DNA from: JAFGPL01 sp963781805
GTDB lineage: Bacteria; Bacteroidota; Bacteroidia; Bacteroidales; UBA10428
Assembly (NCBI GenBank): GCA_963781805.1
Contig: CAWAHF010000004.1
Coordinates: 4,154,001-4,218,000 of the forward strand
DNA length: 64,000 nucleotides
Direction: 5' to 3'
Position numbers and translations under genes: made by a program. The notes under the pieces were generated by a model, which saw only the letters and a program-made list of their open reading frames with translations, had not been told where the DNA came from and did not search any database. Shown here in pieces: positions 1 to 8,338 of the stretch. Positions within the stretch are counted from its first letter, which is position 1, and each line of letters starts with the position of its first letter.

Positions 1-1
1 G

Positions 2-901
2 CTAATACCTCACCCCGGTCATTTCTTCCGATATTTCCCATAGCTTCCTGGCAATATTGACATCTTTTGAGAGTTTATTCGATTCTACCTTTACGGGGTA
101 TCCCTTCATTTCCATAAATCCTTCCGGACCAAAATAATCACCCGGTTTAGCCTCTGGATCCGTAGCCGCTCTCAGCGTCGGTAAAGTCCCCATTTCAACT
201 TTTTGAGAAAAAAAGATATTAAAAAACCGAAAAAATCGTGAATACCTGGTCAGTTCGGTTGCTGTAACTCCAGGATGAGCTGCTATAATCACAGGAGCAT
301 CTTGGTTACCATCAAATTTACGGGCCAATTCATAGGTAAAATACAAGTTGGCAAGTTTGCTGTCGCCATAAGCCCGGTTGGTGTTGTATTTTCTCTTTTC
401 CCAGTTGATGTCAGAAAAATCGATTTTCCCTGATCTGTGCGCAATACTCGATGTGGCAACAATTCGGGAACCTTTTGTTTTCTTCAGCAGTGGCATCAAA
501 TGGCCTGTCAGGGCAAAATGCCCCAGGTGATTTGTTCCCATCTGTATTTCGAAGCCATCCTCGGTTTTCGAATAAGGACACATCATCACCCCTGCATTGT
601 TGATAAGAATATCAAGCCTGTCATATTTTTTTATGAATTCATCGGCAAAAGATTTCACAGACTTCAGGCTGGAAAGGTCAAGTTTCATGACCTCAACTTC
701 GGTGTCGCGGAACTCCATTTGTATTTCTTCTGTTACTCTTTCTCCTTTTTCGATGTTTCTTACCGCCATAATAACTTTTGCACCTTTACCTGCAAGCACC
801 CTGCTGGCTTCTTTTCCCAGACCGCTGGTGGACCCGGTTACAACTATGATTTTCCCTTTTTGTTCAGGGATATTGTCAGCATTCCATTTTATTTTCGTCA
901 T
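2..901 (-). CDS. Short-chain dehydrogenase/reductase (retinol dehydrogenase-like)
   Basis: NAD(P)-dependent SDR of the classical fold, probably reducing or oxidising a small carbonyl/alcohol; the substrate cannot be told from sequence. Counting from the longest possible start (919), the cofactor motif TGSTSGLG lies at residues 28-35, the structural NNAG at 107-110, the catalytic Ser near 157 and YxxxK as Y184/K188. The family usually starts MTK-W, so I prefer the ATG at 901 to the upstream ATG at 919. The stop lies at the very edge of the window (2-4) and the protein looks complete. It is followed 66 bp upstream by a metallo-hydrolase gene on the same strand, with an aldo/keto reductase further on, so it may belong to an oxidoreductase cluster. 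Confidence 0.9.
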   Translation of the reverse strand: MTKIKWNADNIPEQKGKIIVVTGSTSGLGKEASRVLAGKGAKVIMAVRNIEKGERVTEEIQMEFRDTEVEVMKLDLSSLKSVKSFADEFIKKYDRLDILINNAGVMMCPYSKTEDGFEIQMGTNHLGHFALTGHLMPLLKKTKGSRIVATSSIAHRSGKIDFSDINWEKRKYNTNRAYGDSKLANLYFTYELARKFDGNQDAPVIIAAHPGVTATELTRYSRFFRFFNIFFSQKVEMGTLPTLRAATDPEAKPGDYFGPEGFMEMKGYPVKVESNKLSKDVNIARKLWEISEEMTGVRY

Positions 902-967
902 GATTTCAGTTTTTATCATTATATAATTAATGTTGATGCATAAAAGAATCGTTAGCCATCTAGTTGC

Positions 968-2077
968 CTAATTAAACCCTTTCCACCATTTGCCGAACTT
1001 TTGAGTGTTATCTTTCAGTAAGACAGGCTCCCCAATTTGTGGTGTTAAAACTGCAACATCCAGTTCTATATGGTTCTCAGTTATTTTATTCAACGGTTCA
1101 TCCCATGGGTGGTTTGACAGGGCAAACTTTGAATTATGAACTGGTAATATAGTATGCGCTTTCAGGTCTTTGGCTGCTTTAAAAACCATATCAGGCATCA
1201 GATGAATCAGATTCCAGTTTTCATTGTATTGCCCTTGTTCAAGTATTGCAAGGTTAAATGGTCCATACTTGGTCCCTATTTCGGAGAAATGTGTATCGTA
1301 TCCGCCATCTCCACCAATAAAGATATTATAATCCGGAGCTTGTAAAGTAAAAGAAACCCATAATGTTTTATTTCTCTTTAATCCTCGTCCTGAAAAATGA
1401 CGGGCAGGCGTGGCTGTTAAATTCCATCCTTCCTCTAAAGTTATCCCATCATACCAGTCCAGTTCTGTAATTATGGAAGTATCAATGCCCCAATATTCAA
1501 AATGCTGCCCAACTCCCAGACCACAGACTATGTGCTTTATTTTTGGTTTCAAATCAATTAGGGTATTATAATCCAAATGATCCCAATGATCATGGGTTAT
1601 AATTAAATAATCAATCGTGTCAAAATCTGAGGATTTATATTCGTTGGTACCTTTAAAAGCCTTATTTATAAACGAAAAAGGCGAAGCATAATCACTAAAA
1701 ACAGGATCTACTAAAAATTTCTTTCCTTTTAGCTGAATGAAATAGGATGAATGTCCAAACCAAATCAACACATCCTCATCCGGACTTAAAGCTTTGATAT
1801 TAGTTTTAATTGCAGGAAGTTTCTCTTCCGGAGATATTCTGATTTTTTTCCGGAACAAGAAACCTGACATTATCTGTAATTTGCTTTTTTCTGAGGTAAA
1901 TACCGGTGTTTCACTCAGATTCTTAAATTCTCCATTTCTAAAATTTGTAGATTTTTTAATCCTCTCCAACCTTTCTCCTTTAGGTGTTTGCCCAAATCCG
2001 GGCTGATTTAATATCAGCATACCTGTTAATATTATTAAGATAAAAATTGCTATGAGTATTCGCAATATACCAATCAT
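968..2077 (-). CDS. Metallo-beta-lactamase-fold hydrolase (UlaG/NAPE-PLD-like)
   Basis: A 369-residue zinc-dependent hydrolase. Residues about 5-28 form an N-terminal hydrophobic helix, so the protein is probably membrane-anchored or exported. The binuclear metal motif THDHWDH is at 161-167, with a later GGDGGYD block and a His (ARHFSGRG) that provide further ligands typical of the UlaG/NAPE-phospholipase-D-like branch. The WFGHSSYFIQL strand before the motif is also characteristic. The substrate is unknown; phospholipid-type or lactone substrates are both possible. Same strand as the SDR gene, 66 bp apart. Confidence 0.85.
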   Translation of the reverse strand: MIGILRILIAIFILIILTGMLILNQPGFGQTPKGERLERIKKSTNFRNGEFKNLSETPVFTSEKSKLQIMSGFLFRKKIRISPEEKLPAIKTNIKALSPDEDVLIWFGHSSYFIQLKGKKFLVDPVFSDYASPFSFINKAFKGTNEYKSSDFDTIDYLIITHDHWDHLDYNTLIDLKPKIKHIVCGLGVGQHFEYWGIDTSIITELDWYDGITLEEGWNLTATPARHFSGRGLKRNKTLWVSFTLQAPDYNIFIGGDGGYDTHFSEIGTKYGPFNLAILEQGQYNENWNLIHLMPDMVFKAAKDLKAHTILPVHNSKFALSNHPWDEPLNKITENHIELDVAVLTPQIGEPVLLKDNTQKFGKWWKGFN

Positions 2078-2429
2078 TTGTAAAAATTATTTTCTAAAGT
2101 ATTCAAACACGGCAACTAATCCTCAAAAATCATGTGGCCTTATTTTCTTGCATTTTCAAATATCATTGTTAGCATGTCTTTTGTCTAAAGAGATTTAACT
2201 CCCCACATTCCTGCCATATCCCATAATTTATCAATCAGCACAGGAATATCTGCTTTGGTTATCTTACTATTTTTAAAATTGCAGGAACTCCAATTTTTAA
2301 GTTTCATCGCGTTAATGCCATTATGTCTTCAATAACACTTTCTACATTAAAAATGTTTTTTACAATAAGGTCGAAACGGTTTTTAAAATGACAACGTCTG
2401 CCAGCCTGATTTTTTCTATTGTTTTCTAT
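2078..2429. other. Intergenic gap, possible tiny relict ORF
   Basis: This stretch holds no convincing gene. On the minus strand 2185-2307 reads as a 40-codon frame starting with ATG and ending ...DKLWDMAGMWGVKSL, which weakly resembles the C-terminal end of SDR enzymes such as the one at 2-901. It could be a decayed gene end or chance. No promoter of the TAnnTTTG type or hairpin with a T-run is obvious. Confidence 0.2.
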
Positions 2430-3416
2430 TTATTCATCAATCATTTTCTGAGAACCTTCGGAATATCTTTGTCCCTGCGTTTTTATTTCAGAGGCGGTCT
2501 TTTTAATGTCATCAAGCTCTTCTTTTGTAAACTCAACATGTATTGAACCAATGTTTTCTTCCAAACGATGGATTTTCGTGGTCCCTGGTATAGGAACAAT
2601 CCATGGTTTTTGGGCCAATAGCCATGCAAGGGCAATTTGTGCCGGTGAAGCTTCCTTAGCTATGGCAATTTGTTTCAACAAGTCAACAAATACCAGATTA
2701 GCTTTTAAATTCTCCGGTGACATACGTGGGGTTGTGCTGCGGAAATCGCTGTCTTCAAAAGTTGTGTTTTCATTGATTTTCCCAGTCAGAAATCCTTTTC
2801 CAAGAGGACTGTATGGCACGAGTCCAATTCCCAGTTCTTCGAGTGTGGAAAAAATTTTGGTTTCGGGTTCGCGCCACCAAAGAGAATATTCACTTTGCAG
2901 GGCAGAAACCGGTTGTACGGCATGTGCTTTACGAATATTCTTTGCACTTGCTTCGGACAAACCAAAATATTTCACTTTACCTTCAGCAATTAATTCTTTG
3001 ACTACCCCGGCTACATCTTCTATGGGTACTTCCGGATCAACCCGGTGCTGATACAACAAATCGATAGTTTCAACTTTTAGTCTTTTAAGCGACCCGTCCA
3101 CTGCCTGTCTTATGTGTTTCGGTTTGCTGTTTAGCCCGGCCATTTTGCCATCCTGAATGTTAAAACCAAATTTGGTAGCAATCACTACTTCATTTCTCAT
3201 CGGCGCCAGCGCTTCACCAACAACTTCTTCGTTGGCAAACGGTCCGTAAACTTCAGCTGTGTCAAAAAATGTAATGCCTAATTCATATGCCCTTCTGATT
3301 AATTTTACAGCTTCTCCTTTTTCGGTTACCTTACCATATCCAAAGTTCAGTCCCATACAGCCAAGACCCATCGCAGAGACTTCGAGCCCCTGATTCCCTA
3401 ACTTTCTTTTTTGCAT
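2430..3416 (-). CDS. Aldo/keto reductase
   Basis: A 328-residue NADPH-dependent aldo/keto reductase of the YakC/AKR13-like type, reducing aldehydes or ketones in the cytoplasm. The start MQKRKLGNQGLEVS and the GLGCMG turn are typical. The catalytic tetrad is visible: D52 and Y57 in FDTAEVYG, K82 in ATKFG and H124 in LYQHRVD. The C-terminal cofactor region carries PIPGTTKIHRLEENI. It is divergent from the AraC-type regulator at 3.6 kb, which is the usual arrangement for a regulator and its target, so it may be under that regulator's control. Confidence 0.92.
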   Translation of the reverse strand: MQKRKLGNQGLEVSAMGLGCMGLNFGYGKVTEKGEAVKLIRRAYELGITFFDTAEVYGPFANEEVVGEALAPMRNEVVIATKFGFNIQDGKMAGLNSKPKHIRQAVDGSLKRLKVETIDLLYQHRVDPEVPIEDVAGVVKELIAEGKVKYFGLSEASAKNIRKAHAVQPVSALQSEYSLWWREPETKIFSTLEELGIGLVPYSPLGKGFLTGKINENTTFEDSDFRSTTPRMSPENLKANLVFVDLLKQIAIAKEASPAQIALAWLLAQKPWIVPIPGTTKIHRLEENIGSIHVEFTKEELDDIKKTASEIKTQGQRYSEGSQKMIDE

Positions 3417-3638
3417 AATATTTAATTTATTAATTCTTTTAAAATTGATAGTGCAAATTTCTCTATATATATAAGAAACAAATTACCCAAATTATGGTTT
3501 TATTTACCAATATTCCTGAATGTGATTTCAGACAGTAATATCTTTAAAAAGAGTTCTTTAAATTTGTTTCGGAAGAATAAAAGAAGCAGGTATTATGAGT
3601 GAAATACCAGAATTTATACAGTTACCGAATACAACCAT

Positions 3639-4487
3639 TTGGTTGGACAGGAAACCTTACATCCATTAGTCAGCATTATCGATTTTGAAAAGATTGAACC
3701 CTTTTGTTTTTTCAGGGCTCACATGGGAGTATATGCCATCTTTTTAAAAGAGGCAAAATGCGGCAATATGACGTATGGCTGCAGTACATACGATTATGAG
3801 GAAGTCACATTGATATTTATAGCTCCGGGTCAGGTATATGGAGTAGAAAGCGAGGTAAAACAAAAAGGAGTAGGACATGCTTTGATTTATCACCCTGACC
3901 TGATACACGGAACATCGTTAGGCCGGAATATTAAAGATTATACCTTCTTTTCCTATCTGGTAAATGAAGCGCCTCATCTCTCGACGCGAGAAAGGGCTAT
4001 TGTGAATGATAGTTTTGATAAGATTAATAATGAACTGGAGCATGCTATAGATGCGCAAAGTAAAACGCTTATTGTATCGTATATTGAATTGTTCCTCAAT
4101 TATTGTAAACGTTTTTATGATCGTCAGTTTATCACCCGGGATCCTGTTAACAAAGACTTGCTTGCACGGTTTGCAAGAGTGCTCGAAGAGTATTTTTCAT
4201 CTGAAATGCCTCTTGAATCAGGCTTGCCATCAGTTCGTTACTGTGCCGAGAAACTGTTTTTATCGCCCAACTACCTGGGGGACCTGTTAAGAAAGGAAAC
4301 TGGTAAGTCGGCACAAGAGCATATTCAGCTAAAATTGATAGATATTGCGAAGGAAAAAATTTACGAACCCGGTAAATCCATATGTGAGATAGCTTACGAG
4401 ATGGACTTTAAGCACCCCCAGCAATTTACCCGCATGTTTAAAAAACAGGTAGGGATGTCGCCGGTTGAATTCAAATCTTTGAATTAA
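3639..4487 (+). CDS. AraC-family transcriptional regulator, 5' end apparently frameshifted
   Basis: Cupin-type sensor domain (about residues 1-160) followed by an AraC helix-turn-helix domain (about 185-280; SPNYLGDLLRKETGKS and KHPQQFTRMFKKQVGMSP are the two recognition regions). Family members normally begin some 13-17 residues earlier with a segment like RIYTVTEYNHLVGQETLHPL. That segment is encoded in frame here (from 3603) but is preceded by a TGA at 3600, while the only good ATG (3595, after an A-rich leader) is one base out of frame. The given start is a TTG at 3639. Either a one-base slip lies at 3597-3603 or a non-ATG start is used. Divergent from the aldo/keto reductase. Confidence 0.8.
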   Translation: MVGQETLHPLVSIIDFEKIEPFCFFRAHMGVYAIFLKEAKCGNMTYGCSTYDYEEVTLIFIAPGQVYGVESEVKQKGVGHALIYHPDLIHGTSLGRNIKDYTFFSYLVNEAPHLSTRERAIVNDSFDKINNELEHAIDAQSKTLIVSYIELFLNYCKRFYDRQFITRDPVNKDLLARFARVLEEYFSSEMPLESGLPSVRYCAEKLFLSPNYLGDLLRKETGKSAQEHIQLKLIDIAKEKIYEPGKSICEIAYEMDFKHPQQFTRMFKKQVGMSPVEFKSLN

Positions 4488-4655
4488 ACATAAAATTATA
4501 CTTCAAGGGGTATTTATATTTATTAAACCAACGATCCACAGGCTCGTTTTCAAAATGCTTAGCAACGGCCAGTATACATACAAATTCCAAATAAATCTGG
4601 ACTACTTATTTTCGCTTTTGGCAACAGTTTTACTTTCCTTAGCATATTAAACTTA

Positions 4656-6632
4656 CTATTTCACAATCAGCTTCTTATATATGATACCTTCTGTACCTTT
4701 AACCTGGAGGATATATATTCCTTTTTGCCAGTTTTCTATATCTATTGTTAATATTTCCCCTTTTGCAACATTAGTATAATATAACATTCCCTTAAGGTCG
4801 TAAATTGAAATTGAACTGTGTATTTTCAAACCTTCAATATTTAGTTTTTCAGAACCAGGATTTGGAAAAATATAAAGAGAATTCGAGGTATGAAGAGTTT
4901 CTTTAGTTATAAAATTGCTCATCCAAAACATCCAGGTTTCACCCGGAGTAGTCCCTTTTTCATTTACTTCATCAATACGCCAGTAATATACACTGTCGTC
5001 GCTTACATTTTGCGGAAAATAAGGTATATCATAAACATCAGCAACAAAAGGAGGTGGATTGGTTGTTCCAAAATATATCTTATGATAATCCGCTAAGAAT
5101 CCTTTTCGCCATCCTAAACCAAACTCCTGAATAATAAATAATTCTACAAAAGCGGCGCTATCTTCCGGATAAGGGAGAAAAGCCTGTAAAGGTAATCCTC
5201 CTTCGTGGGCGGAGGTAACGGTTAAATAATTCGACCACCGGGATGTGTCGTTTTCTGTGTATGCGCATACCCTGTAGATATATTTGGTACCCGGCTCTAT
5301 TATACTATCAGTAGAGTAAGTAGTATCAACTCCTAATTCTGCAATTTTGGAAAAATCCCCATCTGTTTTTCGTTCTAAAATATACCCCAAAACATTATGC
5401 TGGTTATTGATCCATGAAATATGGATAGCGTTGTAAGTTACCGAATCATAGGCCAATAATCCGGGTGGGTATACTGAATCCATCATTTCCATTTCAATAC
5501 TTGCAAGGACAAATGCCCCGTCGACATGGCTGACATACCTACTTGATGAATACCTTGCTCTTCCTGCATAATAGGCATAGTTAGCACCAACACTAGTGCC
5601 TTCACATACATTATTAATTGTTATTCTATTACTGATTGTATCCGTAAATCTGTCAAGAATTCCCTGGTAGCCTGTAGTGGCTGTTTCCAAATAAGATGAG
5701 TCGACATAGCCCATGCGCACTCCTTTTGCCAGTGCATAAACAAACATGCAGCTTGCTGAGGATTCTATCCAGTTCCCCTCTCTGTCAGGCTGATCCATTA
5801 CTTCCCACCAGACAAGCGAATCAGGGTCCTGGTGTTCGGCAATACCTTCGGCCAGATTGTTAAATATGCCTATAATACTGTCTCTCATCGAATGATTTTT
5901 AGGCAGATAATCCAGTATATCAACAATGGCCATGGCATACCAGCCAATAGATCTTCCCCAGAAAACGGGCGATTTTCCGGTCACAGGGTCTGCCCAATAA
6001 GGTGGTGTTGCTGATGGGTTATTATTTGCATCATACCAGCCGTGACAGGGCAATTTAGCAACACTGTCCCATGAATGAACATACATTTCGGTTACCTGAC
6101 GGGCCACATCATCAAACAATTCCGGTTTATCAAACATTTTATCGTATTGTGCATAAAAAGGGCTGGCCATGTAAATACCATCCAGCCACATTTCATTTGG
6201 ATAGTATCTTTTATGCCAAAAACCACCATAAGAGGTCCTTGGGGCATTCTGTATAGAATCAAAAACATTATCGGCATTCAATTTAAATTTGTCATCCCCT
6301 GTTAGCTGGTACATGGTTAACAATTCTCGTCTCATTGGGATATCATCAACACTCCATGTCATCATCAACAAGCCGTCTCCATATACTGAGAGTCCGTTGT
6401 CCGTTACGGTTTCAACCATGTTGATGTAGGCGGAATCACCGGTTACAAGATATAACTGCTCAAAGCCATGAAATAAAACTGCCTTGCAATATTCACAACC
6501 ATATTGTCTTAAATAATTCAATAAAAACTGATCGCTGTAATCGACTGATAACCGATCCTGACAACCTGTATTATTATAAACAGAGCCTAACAGAAGCATG
6601 GATAACAGGATGGAATAAAGTTTTATTTTCAT
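4656..6632 (-). CDS. Secreted GH105/GH88-family unsaturated glycuronyl hydrolase with FnIII and T9SS sorting domain
   Basis: A 658-residue secreted enzyme expected to remove unsaturated uronic acid residues from oligosaccharides such as rhamnogalacturonan fragments. A signal peptide occupies residues 1-23. The (alpha/alpha)6-barrel of YteR type spans about 35-385, with MWLDGIYM (catalytic-type Asp151), HGWYDANNNPS, and FWGRSIGWYAM at 224-233. A fibronectin-III-like module follows at about 390-475. The last ~80 residues are a T9SS type A sorting domain (IFPNPGSEKLNIEG ... GIYILQV ... KKLIVK), so the protein is likely exported by type IX secretion. No SusC/SusD pair is nearby, so it is not in a classic polysaccharide utilisation locus. 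Confidence 0.92.
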   Translation of the reverse strand: MKIKLYSILLSMLLLGSVYNNTGCQDRLSVDYSDQFLLNYLRQYGCEYCKAVLFHGFEQLYLVTGDSAYINMVETVTDNGLSVYGDGLLMMTWSVDDIPMRRELLTMYQLTGDDKFKLNADNVFDSIQNAPRTSYGGFWHKRYYPNEMWLDGIYMASPFYAQYDKMFDKPELFDDVARQVTEMYVHSWDSVAKLPCHGWYDANNNPSATPPYWADPVTGKSPVFWGRSIGWYAMAIVDILDYLPKNHSMRDSIIGIFNNLAEGIAEHQDPDSLVWWEVMDQPDREGNWIESSASCMFVYALAKGVRMGYVDSSYLETATTGYQGILDRFTDTISNRITINNVCEGTSVGANYAYYAGRARYSSSRYVSHVDGAFVLASIEMEMMDSVYPPGLLAYDSVTYNAIHISWINNQHNVLGYILERKTDGDFSKIAELGVDTTYSTDSIIEPGTKYIYRVCAYTENDTSRWSNYLTVTSAHEGGLPLQAFLPYPEDSAAFVELFIIQEFGLGWRKGFLADYHKIYFGTTNPPPFVADVYDIPYFPQNVSDDSVYYWRIDEVNEKGTTPGETWMFWMSNFITKETLHTSNSLYIFPNPGSEKLNIEGLKIHSSISIYDLKGMLYYTNVAKGEILTIDIENWQKGIYILQVKGTEGIIYKKLIVK

Positions 6633-6656
6633 GATTTTTTGATTAAAGTTTTCATT

Positions 6657-6842
6657 TTAAGGATAGTCGATATTGACCCGGGATAGATAATCCTCATAGG
6701 TAAAATCAGGGTTCTTTATGTTTACCAGATAAAACATGTTATTATTAAGACGAACAATATCGGTTTTGCCCCTATGTAATTGCCTTAAATGCATTGTACT
6801 GCACCAAACTGCTCCACAAATAGTAGATTTCTTTGGCATCAC
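6657..6842 (-). pseudogene. Possible 3' remnant of an unrecognised gene
   Basis: An open frame of 61 codons ends only 24 bp before the ATG of the GH105 gene on the same strand. The C-terminal half (VRLNNNMFYLVNIKNPDFTYEDYLSRVNIDYP read with gaps) has ordinary protein composition, while the N-terminal part looks random. The family is not recognised. Its position just after repeat copy 1 suggests the end of a gene whose upstream part was lost when the repeat-bearing segment was inserted. It may also be spurious. Confidence 0.2.
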
Positions 6843-6860
6843 GATGCATCCGGATTAAAC

Positions 6861-6965
6861 GCCTGTCCCAAAAGGGATGGGCTTTTTATATAAGAGCTGA
6901 ATTGTCTCAGGCAAAAGGCTGACAGGAAATACTCATCTCAGGTACAGCCTATGCTGAACGAGGGG
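6861..6965 (-). repeat. Diverged ~105 bp intergenic repeat, copy 1
   Basis: Read on the minus strand it begins CCCCTCGTTCA three bases after the stop of the PD40 gene and ends with an imperfect hairpin (AAGCCCATCCC-TTTT-GGGACAGGC). Blocks shared with copy 2 at 8228-8335 are CCCCTCGTTCA, TAGGCT, CCTG-GATGA, TTTGCCTGA-ACAA and CCATCCC...GGACAGGC in the same order and spacing. On the plus strand the terminal hairpin is followed by TTTTT, like a terminator. Confidence 0.7.
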
Positions 6966-6967
6966 TT

Positions 6968-7915
6968 TTATTCTGCAAGGTTATTTGAACTAAATACATA
7001 ATCCCGCATATTATCCAGGAGATTTGTACTAACCCAATATTGTTTTATCTCATATTTTTCCAATCTATCACTCCAAATTCCTTGTTTGAAGAAAAAATAG
7101 TTACCGTCATTTGAAATTTTTGGTGAAAAATTTGTCCCCGTACAATTAAAAAATGGACCTAAATCCTGAGCAATTGTCCAGTCATTATCATTTTTGCGAA
7201 AACTTATATATAAATCTGTTGCGTTCCGACCTTGTTTATTAAAATATCGTGTAAAAACAATATAATTCTCATTTGGTGATACACTTACTGAACATTCACT
7301 GCGTGGTGTGTTCAGATTACCTAAATTACGGGCTGAATCAAGTTTTATACCATTAAATCTTGTACAATAAATATCGCACTGGTTACTTTTTCCATCAGGA
7401 CGTCCATTTCCAGCAAAATAAATATTCCCGCTTTTTGAAATAGAAACTGTACATTCATATTTATCAGTACTTACAGGCTCTTTAATTTTCTCAGCGATTG
7501 TCCAGTTTTCGCCATCTTTTTTTGCTCTCCATAAATCTCCATTACACGAATATGAAATATATTTGCCATCTGGTGAAAATTTAGGATTGTACCCAATTCC
7601 GCTATCAGGAACAAAGTAAGCAATTTCAGAATTCATCCAGCTTCCTTTATTTTTTCGTGTATAATAAATAATTTGCTTATTAACAGATGTATCATTAACT
7701 GTATAAATAAATTCTTTAAAATCAGGGGAGAAATCAAATTCATCAGGGATCCCATTTTTAATAAAATCAAATCTCGGTTCAAAAATTTCCGGTATATTAC
7801 CTGGTGGCGTTTGTCCATAGACCTCTTCGTTAATAGCCTTTTTTTCTGTTATTGAGCAATTCGACAAGCAAATAACACACATAAACACTTGAATGATAAG
7901 AATAGTTTTTTTCAT
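6968..7915 (-). CDS. PD40 (WD40-like) beta-propeller lipoprotein
   Basis: A 315-residue exported protein. The signal sequence ends at LSNC (Cys20), suggesting a lipoprotein. Repeats of the type DGKYISYSCNGDLWRA, SGNIYFAGNG, NENYIVFTRY and DGNYFFFKQG are TolB/PD40 propeller blades, roughly four to five of them. Proteins of this kind sit in the periplasm or on the cell surface as binding modules; no catalytic residues are visible. The gene is bracketed by the two copies of the ~105 bp repeat, so it may have moved as a unit with one of them. Confidence 0.75.
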   Translation of the reverse strand: MKKTILIIQVFMCVICLSNCSITEKKAINEEVYGQTPPGNIPEIFEPRFDFIKNGIPDEFDFSPDFKEFIYTVNDTSVNKQIIYYTRKNKGSWMNSEIAYFVPDSGIGYNPKFSPDGKYISYSCNGDLWRAKKDGENWTIAEKIKEPVSTDKYECTVSISKSGNIYFAGNGRPDGKSNQCDIYCTRFNGIKLDSARNLGNLNTPRSECSVSVSPNENYIVFTRYFNKQGRNATDLYISFRKNDNDWTIAQDLGPFFNCTGTNFSPKISNDGNYFFFKQGIWSDRLEKYEIKQYWVSTNLLDNMRDYVFSSNNLAE

Positions 7916-8227
7916 AATTTATAGATTATCCATCTTGTTTAGCTATTATTCTTTTCAGCAATATTAGGTATTCTGTAATCCTAAAATGCCCTGTAACCAG
8001 TATATATTCAAACCTTTTTCAACCTTATTTCTTTACAGGCTCCCAGGTATTTTAAAGTTACGTTGTGGCAAAGTACAAAATATTATTTATAAGTGCAAAA
8101 AGCACAAACGGAACGCTTGTCTGCTGACCAGGCAGGCTTACACCAGTTAGAAGATGACGTTATCCGGCACGAAAAGAAAGATGAATCGACGAATGCGGCA
8201 TAGTGTTTTTTGACCCCTCTTTCTGAA
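7916..8227. other. Non-coding stretch upstream of the PD40 gene
   Basis: No gene is supported here. A minus-strand frame at 8083-8283 overlaps repeat copy 2 and has no protein-like features. The segment lies between repeat copy 2 and the PD40 start codon and presumably contains that gene's promoter, but no clear TAnnTTTG box is visible. Confidence 0.4.
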
Positions 8228-8335
8228 GCCTGTCCTGTTGGGGATGGACTTTTTTGGTAAAAGCAGTGATTTGTTTCAGGCAAATGTTTGGGTGGATATA
8301 TTTCATCGCAGGCATAGCCTAAGATGAACGAGGGG
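8228..8335 (-). repeat. Diverged ~105 bp intergenic repeat, copy 2
   Basis: Second copy of the element at 6861-6965. On the minus strand it starts with CCCCTCGTTCA three bases after the stop codon of the DUF2075 gene, as copy 1 does for the PD40 gene, and ends with GTCCATCCC-CAACA-GGACAGGC. Fifteen bases beyond the end lies GAGGGG, complementary to the CCCCTC at the start; this is not conserved in copy 1. Confidence 0.7.
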
Positions 8336-8338
8336 CGA

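Noticed and set aside
2506..3051. 181-codon plus-strand open frame over the aldo/keto reductase
   Set aside because: Mirror of a well-conserved enzyme; Ser-rich composition typical of antisense frames.
8083..8283. 66-codon minus-strand frame
   Set aside because: Half of it is repeat copy 2 and the rest has no protein character.
6861..8335. Integron attC sites as an explanation of the two repeats
   Set aside because: The required GTTRRRY and RYYYAAC ends are absent and no integron integrase gene is in the window; kept only as an analogy.
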